From: an uncultured Prevotella sp.
Lineage (GTDB): Bacteria > Bacteroidota > Bacteroidia > Bacteroidales > Bacteroidaceae
Direction of reading: 5' to 3'
NCBI GenBank assembly: GCA_958369755.1
Contig: CATXJC010000003.1
Span: 1-64,000 of the forward strand
DNA length: 64,000 nucleotides
Shown here piece after piece: positions 34,357-41,505 of the stretch; position 1 is the stretch's first letter, and each line of letters begins with the position of its first letter. Made by a program: the position numbers and the translations under genes. Under the pieces are notes generated by a model. It was not told where the DNA came from, searched no databases, and saw only the letters and a program-made list of their open reading frames with translations.

Positions 34357-34427
34357 TCTAATGATGTTTTGATTGTTTTGTTGCATTATTATTATTGTGA
34401 TATTATTATTGCGTTATTATTATGGTG

Positions 34428-34435
34428 CAAAATTA
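34428..34435 (-). promoter_or_regulatory. -7 box of the GH2 gene
   Basis: On the minus strand TAATTTTG lies upstream of a leader made largely of ATT/TTA triplets (34387-34425). Confidence 0.6.
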
Positions 34436-34614
34436 CGAAAAAAAACCGATGTTTTTTTGTTCTTCCATTCAAAATTTTGTGTTTTTGTCCGCCATTTGTT
34501 TTTGGGGGATGATGGAAGATAGAAAGCCTCTTCTGTAATCAGTAAATGATGCAAAGATGCCAAATGTCATAGCAGAAATATCAAAAGAATAGGGTGGATA
34601 TGGAGAAAAATGAT

Positions 34615-34622
34615 TACTTTTG
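34615..34622 (+). promoter_or_regulatory. -7 box of rhaD
   Basis: TACTTTTG fits TAnnTTTG and lies 38 bp before the rhaD ATG. The 15 bases TTTTGCAGCAGAAAT (34618-34632) recur exactly at the first susC promoter (41339-41353). An upstream in-frame ATG at 34594 precedes this box and is not the start. Confidence 0.65.
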
Positions 34623-34659
34623 CAGCAGAAATTTTAAACAAGCTAATAACAAGATTAAT

Positions 34660-35469
34660 ATGAATAGTGTTTTAGAAGGTCGTCCTGCCTTGAAAAAGGA
34701 GGTCGAGAAGATTGCAGAAGTTGCCGGATACCTCTGGCAGAATGGTTGGGCTGAGCGTAATGGTGGTAACATCACCGTGAACATCACCGACTTGGTAGAT
34801 GACGAGATCAAGGCTTTGCCTGCCATCAGCGAAGTAAAGCTGATTGGTACAGCATTGCCAGCCTTGAAGGGTTGCTACTTCTTCTGCAAGGGTACAGGCA
34901 AGCGTATGCGCGACTTGGCTCGCTGGCCTATGGAGAACGGTTCTATCATCCGAATCCTCGACGATTGCGCCAGCTATGTCATCATCGCTGATAATGCCGT
35001 GATGCCTACATCAGAGTTGCCAAGCCACTTGAGCGTTCACGCCCGTCTCATCGAAAAGGGTTCCAATTACAAGGCTACCGTTCATACTCACCCTATCGAG
35101 CTCATCGCCATGAGCCACAACAAGAAGTTCATGGGCAAGGATGTATTGAGCAATCTGCTCTGGAGTATGATTCCAGAGACCAAGGCATTCTGTCCACTCG
35201 GTTTGGGTATCGTTCCTTATCAGTTGCCAGGCAGTCTGAAGCTGGCTGAGGAAACCTTGAAGGAGCTGGAAGACTATGATGTAGTGATGTGGGAGAAGCA
35301 CGGCGTCTTTGCCAAGGGCTTGGATGTAATGGATGCCTTCGACCAGATTGACGTGCTCTCTAAGAGTGCGAAGATCTACATCGATTCCAAGTGCATGGGA
35401 TTCGAGCCTGATGGTATGAGCCAGGAAGAAATGGCTGAGATGACCAAGGCTTTCAATTTGCCAAAATAA
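34660..35469 (+). CDS. rhaD: L-rhamnulose-1-phosphate aldolase
   Basis: Cleaves L-rhamnulose-1-phosphate to dihydroxyacetone phosphate and L-lactaldehyde. The 269-residue class II (zinc) aldolase has GYLWQNGWAERNGGNITVNI near the N-terminus, the metal-binding pair in KATVHTHPIELIAMSH and the third histidine in WEKHGVFAKG. Length matches RhaD (about 274). It starts downstream of its own promoter and is convergent with the rhaBATM operon, with a shared terminator between. Downstream of the stop there is about 130 bp of TAGGTTT-rich sequence. Confidence 0.95.
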   Translation: MNSVLEGRPALKKEVEKIAEVAGYLWQNGWAERNGGNITVNITDLVDDEIKALPAISEVKLIGTALPALKGCYFFCKGTGKRMRDLARWPMENGSIIRILDDCASYVIIADNAVMPTSELPSHLSVHARLIEKGSNYKATVHTHPIELIAMSHNKKFMGKDVLSNLLWSMIPETKAFCPLGLGIVPYQLPGSLKLAEETLKELEDYDVVMWEKHGVFAKGLDVMDAFDQIDVLSKSAKIYIDSKCMGFEPDGMSQEEMAEMTKAFNLPK

Positions 35470-35609
35470 GATATAGGTTATGGATAAGTTGATATAGTGT
35501 TGTTAGTAATATTTTGATATAATAGGTTTATTGGATATACATTTTATAGGTAATAGGTTTAATTTAGGTTTTAGTATTATAGGTAAAATTTTTTAGGTTT
35601 AGTGAAACA

Positions 35610-35647
35610 AAGCCCTCGAACATCGTGAGATGATCGGGGGCTTTTTC
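35610..35647. terminator. Bidirectional terminator between rhaD and rhaM
   Basis: AGCCCTCGA/TCGGGGGCT arms with a 14-base partly paired loop, followed by TTTTTCTGTTT on the plus strand. Confidence 0.75.
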
Positions 35648-35675
35648 TGTTTCTAAGCTAACTAAAATCTTTATA

Positions 35676-35993
35676 TCAATCCATGTGGAAAAGTTCTTCC
35701 AGCGGGATGCTGACAGGCGAATTATCAGGATTCACCTCCATGATGTCTGCCATCATATTCCACCATTTCTGGGTGATAGAATCCACGTTGGTTGTGTCCT
35801 GGCTGTTGGTATCGCTGTCGCATTTCTGAACGGCAAAGAGCAGGTTGGTGTCCTTGTCCCAGAAGATACTGTAGTCGCTTACTCCCTGATTCTTGATCAT
35901 CTGTTTCAGCTCAGGCCAGATCGCAGCATGGCGCTTGGCATATTCCTTTTCGCATCCCTTCTTGAGATACATCTTAAATGCAAATCTTTTCAT
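35676..35993 (-). CDS. rhaM: L-rhamnose mutarotase
   Basis: Interconverts alpha and beta anomers of L-rhamnose so that RhaA receives its preferred form. The 105-residue protein has the family sequence KRFAFKMYLKKGCEKEYAKR, then HAAIWPELKQMIKNQGVSDY with the catalytic His, SIFWDKDTNLLFAV and the WWNMMADIM stretch. It is the last gene of the rhaB-rhaA-rhaT-rhaM operon, 19 bp after rhaT. Confidence 0.95.
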   Translation of the reverse strand: MKRFAFKMYLKKGCEKEYAKRHAAIWPELKQMIKNQGVSDYSIFWDKDTNLLFAVQKCDSDTNSQDTTNVDSITQKWWNMMADIMEVNPDNSPVSIPLEELFHMD

Positions 35994-36012
35994 ATCATTC
36001 TATATTTTGAAG

Positions 36013-37044
36013 TTAAATCAACTGTGGCAGGAAGCTTGAGATAATCAAGACGATGATGCCGACGATTAATACGGTGATGGTCTTTGATGAGCATCCCTTC
36101 CATTCCTTCAGGATGATGCCCCATACATTTGAGAACACCACGTTGAGTGCCATCAGAATGCAGAAAGACAGAGTCATAAGGGTAGGGGATTCGGTGAGGA
36201 AACCTTTTCCTAATGACAAGCCGAAGAACTGACTGTACCACAAGGCACCCGCCAGGGCACAATACAGGATGTTGTTGCCCCAAACCTCCTCGTTCTTATA
36301 GTCGCTCCAAGTATGATTCTTGGTGTTCTGATAGAAACAGTAGATGGCGTTGGTAATGAAACCACCCACGGTAACGAGGAAGGTAGCAGGCAGGGTCTTG
36401 AACATATCAGGGGTGAAGGTGCCGAAGTGGATATCATCGCCGAAGGCGAGACCCACATTGAAGCATCCGCTCATGAAACCAGCCAGTAGGGCGATGGCAA
36501 GACCCTTAGGGAAGTTGAAATCCTTTACCGCAGCCTTCTTCTCCTCTTCTGAGAGCGATGCTGCCTTCATGCTGCCAGCCACACCGATGATGGCGATACC
36601 GAGCAGGGTGACTACCACACCGAGGATGACGCTGAAGGTGAGCGATGAGAGGGCATCCAGTTCCGGAAAGAAGATGTTGAGCAGCACCGGACCCATGATG
36701 GTTCCGAGACCTGCACAGGTTCCCAGGGCGATGCTCTGACCCAATGCCACGCCTAGGTAGCGCATGGAGAGACCGAAGGTGAGTCCGCCTACGCCCCAGA
36801 GTACACCGAAGAGCATGCTCATAGCCACATTGAAGCCGAATCCGTCGAATAATTCAAAGAAGGAATGTCCGCTAGGTACAGCGAGCATAGCGCCGAAAAA
36901 AGGCAAAATAAGCCATGCGAACACACCCTGAACTATCCAGTATGATTCCCAACTCCAATCTTTGATCTTGTTGATAGGAACGTAGCAGCTGGACTGGCAG
37001 AATGCACCGATGGCTATGATGAAAAGTCCTATTAATATTTCCAT
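36013..37044 (-). CDS. rhaT: L-rhamnose/proton symporter
   Basis: A 343-residue inner-membrane protein with about ten hydrophobic segments, starting MEILIGLFIIAIGAFCQSSC followed by YVPINKIKDWSWESYW, the characteristic RhaT opening. Other family marks are MSMLFGVLWGVGGLTFGLSMRYLG and GQSIALGTCAGLGTI. It imports L-rhamnose released in the periplasm. Third gene of the rha operon; the 123-bp gap to rhaA is filled by the repeat at 37056-37170. Confidence 0.95.
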   Translation of the reverse strand: MEILIGLFIIAIGAFCQSSCYVPINKIKDWSWESYWIVQGVFAWLILPFFGAMLAVPSGHSFFELFDGFGFNVAMSMLFGVLWGVGGLTFGLSMRYLGVALGQSIALGTCAGLGTIMGPVLLNIFFPELDALSSLTFSVILGVVVTLLGIAIIGVAGSMKAASLSEEEKKAAVKDFNFPKGLAIALLAGFMSGCFNVGLAFGDDIHFGTFTPDMFKTLPATFLVTVGGFITNAIYCFYQNTKNHTWSDYKNEEVWGNNILYCALAGALWYSQFFGLSLGKGFLTESPTLMTLSFCILMALNVVFSNVWGIILKEWKGCSSKTITVLIVGIIVLIISSFLPQLI

Positions 37045-37055
37045 ATTGTTTAGTA

Positions 37056-37170
37056 ATTAAGTGAAGAGCGAAAAGTGAAGAGTGAAGAATTCATGTGCTT
37101 TTTAGCCATAAGACTATTGAATTCTTCGTTCTTCACTCTTCACTTAAACTCGTTCTTCGTTTTTCACTTA
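37056..37170. repeat. Inverted block of 7-bp units between rhaA and rhaT
   Basis: Read on the minus strand, the block begins on the rhaA TAA stop with GTGAAAAACGAAGAACG.. and repeated AGTGAAG units. After a loop containing matching GAATTC ends, complementary TTCACTC/TTCGCTC units follow. It is the same architecture as at 17213 with a different heptad. Confidence 0.85.
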
Positions 37171-38421
37171 CTTGCGGTTAGCAAGTACTTCTGCTTCGTA
37201 CTTCTCGATGTCAGCGATGTACTCCTCGCCAACAGGGATGTTGTTCTTCAAGTTGAAGTAATCATATACTGCACCGAATGGCAATGTCTTCTCTTCCTCG
37301 AGGAGAGCCAGACGCTGGAAGAGCTTGCCCTCGTCCTCGTACTTGCGGAGGGTATCGAGTGGCTCAAGGAATGCCTGCAACAATGACTTCTGGGCTGCAC
37401 GTACACCGATGATGTAAGCTCCGATGCGGTTGATAGAACCGTCGAAGTAGTCGAGACCGATGTGAGCACGGTCGAGTGCGTTGGCACGAACCAACTCTGA
37501 GAAGAGGTTGCGTGTATTGTCGTCGAAGAGTGTTACGTGGTCTGAATCCCAGTGCATTGGGCGAGATACGTGGAGCATCAACTCAGGAACGAAGAGCAGG
37601 AGTGCTGAAACGGCATCCGATACGTTCTCTGTTGGCTCATAGTGACCTGTATCCAGGGTATACATCACGTTGTTCTTAGCGCAGTAGCCAGCGTAGAAGT
37701 CGTGAGAACCTACGGTGTAAGCCTCCAAGCCGATACCGAAGAGCTTAGCCTCCAGGCAAGACTTCATGTTTGGCAACTCCTCTGCCAGAATCTCATCAAG
37801 AGAGTTTTTCAAGATCTCGCGATAGCGACCCTTCTCTACGGTGATGTCCTTGGAACCATCATGTACCCAGATGTTCATGATACATGGGTCGTTCTGGAAC
37901 TTACCCATAGCGTCTGCAATGCGGCGGCAACGCTTGGTGTGCTCAATCCAGAACTCGCGGATAGCTGGGTCAGGATTTGACAAAGAGAGACTGCCACTCT
38001 TAGGGTGAGAGAAAGAAGTAGAGTTGAAGTCGAGCTTCATGTTTTGCTCCTTAGCCCACTGCATCCAGCCTGTAAACTGATCTACGGTTACCTCGTTACG
38101 GTCAATCTGCTTGCCACCGAACTCACCATAAATCTCATGAAGGTTGAGACGGAAAGTACCAGCCAGGAGAGAGTTCACCTTCTCGATGTCCTGACGGAGT
38201 TCGTCGATGTTGCGAGCCTTTCCAGGATAGTTACCTGTGCTCTGGATACCACCAGAAGCAGCCTCGCCGCGCTCGAAGCCAACCACATCGTCAGCCTGCC
38301 AGCAGTGCAGAGAGATTGGAGTCTTCTCCAAAGTCTCAATAGCCTTGTCTGTATCTACACCCAGAGCAGCATAGCGCTCCTTAGCAATCTCATAATTCTT
38401 TAAAATCAAATCTGCTTTCAT
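37168..38421 (-). CDS. rhaA: L-rhamnose isomerase
   Basis: Converts L-rhamnose to L-rhamnulose in the cytosol. The 417-residue product matches the family length. It starts with ILKNYEIAKERYAALGVDTD and ISLHCWQADDVVGFE, with conserved KLDFNSTSFSHPKS, NIWVHDGSKD (metal and substrate residues), YTLDTGHYEPTE and HVSRPMHWDSDHV. Second gene of the operon, 44 bp after rhaB. Confidence 0.97.
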   Translation of the reverse strand: MKADLILKNYEIAKERYAALGVDTDKAIETLEKTPISLHCWQADDVVGFERGEAASGGIQSTGNYPGKARNIDELRQDIEKVNSLLAGTFRLNLHEIYGEFGGKQIDRNEVTVDQFTGWMQWAKEQNMKLDFNSTSFSHPKSGSLSLSNPDPAIREFWIEHTKRCRRIADAMGKFQNDPCIMNIWVHDGSKDITVEKGRYREILKNSLDEILAEELPNMKSCLEAKLFGIGLEAYTVGSHDFYAGYCAKNNVMYTLDTGHYEPTENVSDAVSALLLFVPELMLHVSRPMHWDSDHVTLFDDNTRNLFSELVRANALDRAHIGLDYFDGSINRIGAYIIGVRAAQKSLLQAFLEPLDTLRKYEDEGKLFQRLALLEEEKTLPFGAVYDYFNLKNNIPVGEEYIADIEKYEAEVLANRK

Positions 38422-38447
38422 TGTTTTTTATGTATTTTGTTGTTATT

Positions 38448-38483
38448 GTTTATTTTTTTACTTTTTTACCCTTTTACCTTTAA
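38448..38483. repeat. 8-bp repeat run across the rhaB stop codon
   Basis: On the minus strand the sequence from the last codons of rhaB through its TAA reads as successive TAAAAGGG, TAAAAAAG and TAAAAAAA units. It resembles the GH105 end (27103-27131). Confidence 0.6.
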
Positions 38484-39965
38484 ATACTTTTCGTAAGCCG
38501 CATCCCATGCCTCTTTGTCTTGTGGCTCGAATTTCTTGAGCTCCAGCGAGTTGGCGATGATCTGACGCATCTCCCAGATATCCTTAACCAAACCAGAAGC
38601 CTTCGCTTGGAGCATGATGTTGCCGATGGCGGTGCCTTCCTGAGGACCAGCCAATACGGTAACACCGCAACTGTTGGCTGTAAACTGGTTGAGATATTGA
38701 TTGAGCGAACCGCCACCGATGATGTGGAGCACGTTGAGGTCGATGTCGGCGAAATCCTTCAGCCATGTAAATACCTGGCGATAGCGGAGAGCAAGACTCT
38801 CGAAGATGCAGCGGCAGAATTCGCCATAGTTCCGAGGAACGTGCTGACCGGTTTTTTCGCAATACTGCTTAATCGCCTCTACCATGCTCGATGGGTTGGC
38901 AAAGCATGCATCGTCCGGATAGATGATGCTTTGGAAGGCAGGCTGCTTCATGGCTTCAGCTATCAGTTCTGCATGGCCCAGGCAAGTCATATCTTTCTGG
39001 TTGGTAGCAGCTTCGTCCTTCCATTCCTTGCGGCAGCGCTCGTAAATCCACATGCCGCAGATGTTCTTTAGGAATCGGGTAGTGCCCTCAATGCCGCCCT
39101 CGTTAGTGAAGTTGAGTTCATAACTCTTCTCGTTGATGATGGCATTCTTGGTCTCGATACCCATCAGACTCCAGGTACCGGAACTCAGATAGGCAAACTC
39201 CTCGTTTTTGGCTGGTACGGCAGCTACGGCGCTGGCGGTATCATGACCTGCTACGGCGATGACTGGAACGGCATTCAGTCCTGTTATCTTCTGCACCTCT
39301 TCGGTGAGTGTGCCGATGATGGAAGCAGGGTTGGTCATCTTGCCAAACAGCTCTCTCTTCAGTCCGAGACTCTCTACGAGTTCGTTGTCGAGATCGCCTG
39401 TCATTGGGTTGAGAATCTGGGAAGTTGAAGCCACGGTATATTCGCAGATGGCGTTACCGGTAAGCATATAGCTTAGGGCATCAGGGATAAAGAGAATCTT
39501 GTCGGCATTCTCCAAAGCCACGTTTCCAGCCTTTCTCATGGCGTATATCTGGAAGAGCGAATTGAAGTTCATAAATTGGATTCCGGTCTTCTCATATACC
39601 TTTTCCTTGCTGATTTTCTCGTCGAAATATTTCTCCATCACGCCGAAGGTATGAGGGTCGCGGTAGGCGAGAGGATTGCGGAGAATGTCCCCGTTTTTAT
39701 CTACATATACGAAGTCGCATCCCCAGGTATCGATACCGATGCTTTCGATGTGAATACTGCGCTGCGCCACGAGTTTCAGACCTGAGATGATCTCATAGAA
39801 GAGGGCAAAGATATCCCAGTAGAAGTGATTGCCGGTTTCGATGAGTCGGTTGTCGAAGCGTGTCATTTCTTCCAAATCGAACTTGCCGTCAGCCAGGCTT
39901 CCCAGGATGGTTCTGCCACTGGTAGCGCCCAGATCTACGGCAAAGAAGTATTTCTTCTGTTCCAT
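38466..39965 (-). CDS. rhaB: Rhamnulokinase
   Basis: FGGY-family kinase phosphorylating L-rhamnulose to L-rhamnulose-1-phosphate. The 499-residue protein begins MEQKKYFFAVDLGATSGRTI (ATP/phosphate loop) and has SIGIDTWGCDFVYVD, LPVIAVAGHDTASA-like GHDTAS, YLSSGTWSLMGIE and HIIGGGSLNQYLNQ, the kinase adenosine motif. I use the Met at 39965 because the longer open frame starts upstream of the transcription start. First gene of the rha operon, with a complete promoter. Confidence 0.95.
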   Translation of the reverse strand: MEQKKYFFAVDLGATSGRTILGSLADGKFDLEEMTRFDNRLIETGNHFYWDIFALFYEIISGLKLVAQRSIHIESIGIDTWGCDFVYVDKNGDILRNPLAYRDPHTFGVMEKYFDEKISKEKVYEKTGIQFMNFNSLFQIYAMRKAGNVALENADKILFIPDALSYMLTGNAICEYTVASTSQILNPMTGDLDNELVESLGLKRELFGKMTNPASIIGTLTEEVQKITGLNAVPVIAVAGHDTASAVAAVPAKNEEFAYLSSGTWSLMGIETKNAIINEKSYELNFTNEGGIEGTTRFLKNICGMWIYERCRKEWKDEAATNQKDMTCLGHAELIAEAMKQPAFQSIIYPDDACFANPSSMVEAIKQYCEKTGQHVPRNYGEFCRCIFESLALRYRQVFTWLKDFADIDLNVLHIIGGGSLNQYLNQFTANSCGVTVLAGPQEGTAIGNIMLQAKASGLVKDIWEMRQIIANSLELKKFEPQDKEAWDAAYEKYLKVKG

Positions 39966-40023
39966 TTTTTTAAGAGTGTATTTTAAGTTATTGTTATTTG
40001 CTATTGTTTTTTGTTTACGATTG

Positions 40024-40055
40024 CAAAGATAGGGGGAATGTGCAAGATGGAACAA
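40024..40055 (-). promoter_or_regulatory. Promoter of the rhaBATM operon
   Basis: Minus strand: TTG (40053-40055) and TATCTTTG (40024-40031) with a 21-bp spacer, 59 bp before the rhaB start codon. Confidence 0.7.
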
Positions 40056-40165
40056 GAGAAAATGATATTAGAGCCTAGTTTTTTGGCGGAGGGTCAAGAA
40101 TCTCTATGAAATATCAAAAAAATAAGTTTTTCGCTGTTCAAGTTTCGTATGTAGGGGAATCAATT

Positions 40166-40193
40166 GAAGTTAGGGGAATTTCCCCCTAACTTC
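40166..40193. promoter_or_regulatory. Perfect stem-loop between the AraC regulator gene and rhaB promoter
   Basis: GAAGTTAGGGG/CCCCTAACTTC, 11-bp stem with a 6-base loop; a partial copy GTAGGGGAATC precedes it. It may end the regulator transcript (no T-run) or be an operator about 110 bp upstream of the rha promoter. Confidence 0.45.
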
Positions 40194-40231
40194 TCATCTG
40201 CGAAAGTTCTGCTCGTTATTTTGTGGAAATT

Positions 40232-41146
40232 TTATCGGGTTGTATTTCTGAAATCAGACGGTTTCATGCCAGTCTGGCTCTTGAATTTAGTTGAGAAATA
40301 ATCTGGTGATTCGAAATTGAGGCGATAGGCAATCTCCTTGATGCTCTCATCGGTGGTAGAAAGCAGCTCCTTGGCTCTCTGCAGTTTCAGTGTCTGCTGG
40401 TAGAGTGCTGGAGCGAAGCCGGTATGCTCCTTGAAGAGCTTGCGGAACGAAGAGTAGCTGATGCCTAGTTCCTGGGCTATCTCCTGGATGGTGAGTGTAT
40501 CCTCAAGAGATTCACGGATGCGCAGGCGCGCCCTGTTGATGATATCCACATGCTTGGAATCCTTGTTCAGGATGATGTTTCTCTCCAGGGAATACACCTT
40601 TCCGATGAGATGGTTTACGATACCCGCCATAGTCTGCTGAGCGTATGCAGCCTCCTCCTGTGCCGTCTTGTAAGCCTCTTCATATAGACTGATGATCTCG
40701 TTGCTGTAGCCCACGTGATAGATCGGCTTTTCAGGGGACAGGAATCCCGCCTTCACACGGTCATCCATATTCTTTCCCTTGAATCCGATCCAATAGCTTT
40801 TCCATCCCTTGGTGCCTGATGGATGGTAGGTATGCCATTCGCCGGGAAAGAGCAGGAAGATGTCTCCAGCCTTGATCTTTGTTTCCGGGAGATGAGCAGA
40901 GCGGAACACTCCTTCGCCTTCCGGCTGGTAGAGAAGCTGGTATTCATCGAGGGTTCTTCCCTTCTGGAGATCGAAGTAATATCCATCGGCATGACCCTTG
41001 GTAGGATATTCTTCTCTCGGGGCGATTTCTTCCCGTCCCACGGTGCTGATGGTGAGACCCCATTCGGCGTCTCTTTCTGTTGCTAATAGGTATTTGCTGG
41101 TCTGCATAATGCTTTGTTTTGTTTCTGGTTTTGCCTCCTGACTCAT
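40232..41146 (-). CDS. AraC-family regulator, probable rhamnose regulator (RhaR-like)
   Basis: A 304-residue protein with an N-terminal cupin-like ligand-binding domain (HADGYYFDLQKGRTLDEYQL, then AGDIFLLFPGEWHTYHP) and a C-terminal double helix-turn-helix (about residues 205-300: TIQEIAQELGISYSSFRKLF, then ESPDYFSTKFKSQTGMKPSDF). It lies between the rha operon and the first susC gene. An AraC-type activator controls rhamnose genes in Bacteroides thetaiotaomicron, so rhamnose sensing is the best guess; also possibly controlling the susCD genes. An internal Met at 41107 (MQTSKYLLATERD) is a plausible alternative start. Confidence 0.88.
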   Translation of the reverse strand: MSQEAKPETKQSIMQTSKYLLATERDAEWGLTISTVGREEIAPREEYPTKGHADGYYFDLQKGRTLDEYQLLYQPEGEGVFRSAHLPETKIKAGDIFLLFPGEWHTYHPSGTKGWKSYWIGFKGKNMDDRVKAGFLSPEKPIYHVGYSNEIISLYEEAYKTAQEEAAYAQQTMAGIVNHLIGKVYSLERNIILNKDSKHVDIINRARLRIRESLEDTLTIQEIAQELGISYSSFRKLFKEHTGFAPALYQQTLKLQRAKELLSTTDESIKEIAYRLNFESPDYFSTKFKSQTGMKPSDFRNTTR

Positions 41147-41190
41147 CTTCTGGTGCTATTGCTTCCAGAGCCATTTAGCTTATTCATCGG

Positions 41191-41198
41191 CAAAATTA
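41191..41198 (-). promoter_or_regulatory. -7 box of the AraC-family regulator gene
   Basis: Minus-strand TAATTTTG, 44 bp before the start at 41146. No good -33 element. Confidence 0.55.
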
Positions 41199-41212
41199 CG
41201 CAAAAAAATCCA

Positions 41213-41231
41213 CTATACCTTATTATATATG
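41213..41231. repeat. Copy of the recurrent ACCTTATTATATATAG word
   Basis: CTATACCTTATTATATATG matches the complements of the elements at 5541 and 5576 apart from the last bases. Other copies are in coding DNA at 18254-18269 (MATE gene) and 59394-59412 (regulator signal peptide). Confidence 0.7.
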
Positions 41232-41335
41232 CAAAAAAGTATGTACTTTGTGCTGAAATGTATAAAAAAACAAATATTCGGATAATAATAATGATACTTG
41301 AACGATTTTATTATATGAAAAACAAGGTTATTTGA

Positions 41336-41343
41336 TAGTTTTG
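41336..41343 (+). promoter_or_regulatory. -7 box of the first susC-susD operon
   Basis: TAGTTTTG, followed by CAGCAGAAAT exactly as at the rhaD promoter. No TTG at -33, consistent with activator dependence. Confidence 0.65.
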
Positions 41344-41505
41344 CAGCAGAAATCCTTTTAGAATAGGATTTGCAACTAACAAAGCGAGATCATCAATCGC
41401 AAAGCAAGATAATTGAAATCCTAAAAAACAACATTATTCTAAAGCTGGAAGCAAGATGGTCGAACCGAAAAAAGAAAATAAAATCTTAACGTCATAATAA
41501 ACAAA

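Larger units (their letters stand above)
41147..41505. other. Divergent regulatory region between the AraC gene and susC
   Basis: No gene is seen. It holds a minus-strand -7 box for the regulator, a copy of the ACCTTATTATATAT word (41213-41231), the susC promoter and a susC leader of about 160 nt with a small hairpin AATCC/GGATT and two AAAGC(G/A)AGAT direct repeats (near 41380-41410). Confidence 0.6.

Noticed and set aside
34387..34425. ATT/TTA triplet run as a microsatellite switch for GH2
   Set aside because: The run is interrupted several times and lies in the leader after the -7 box; too irregular to support a slippage switch without strain data.
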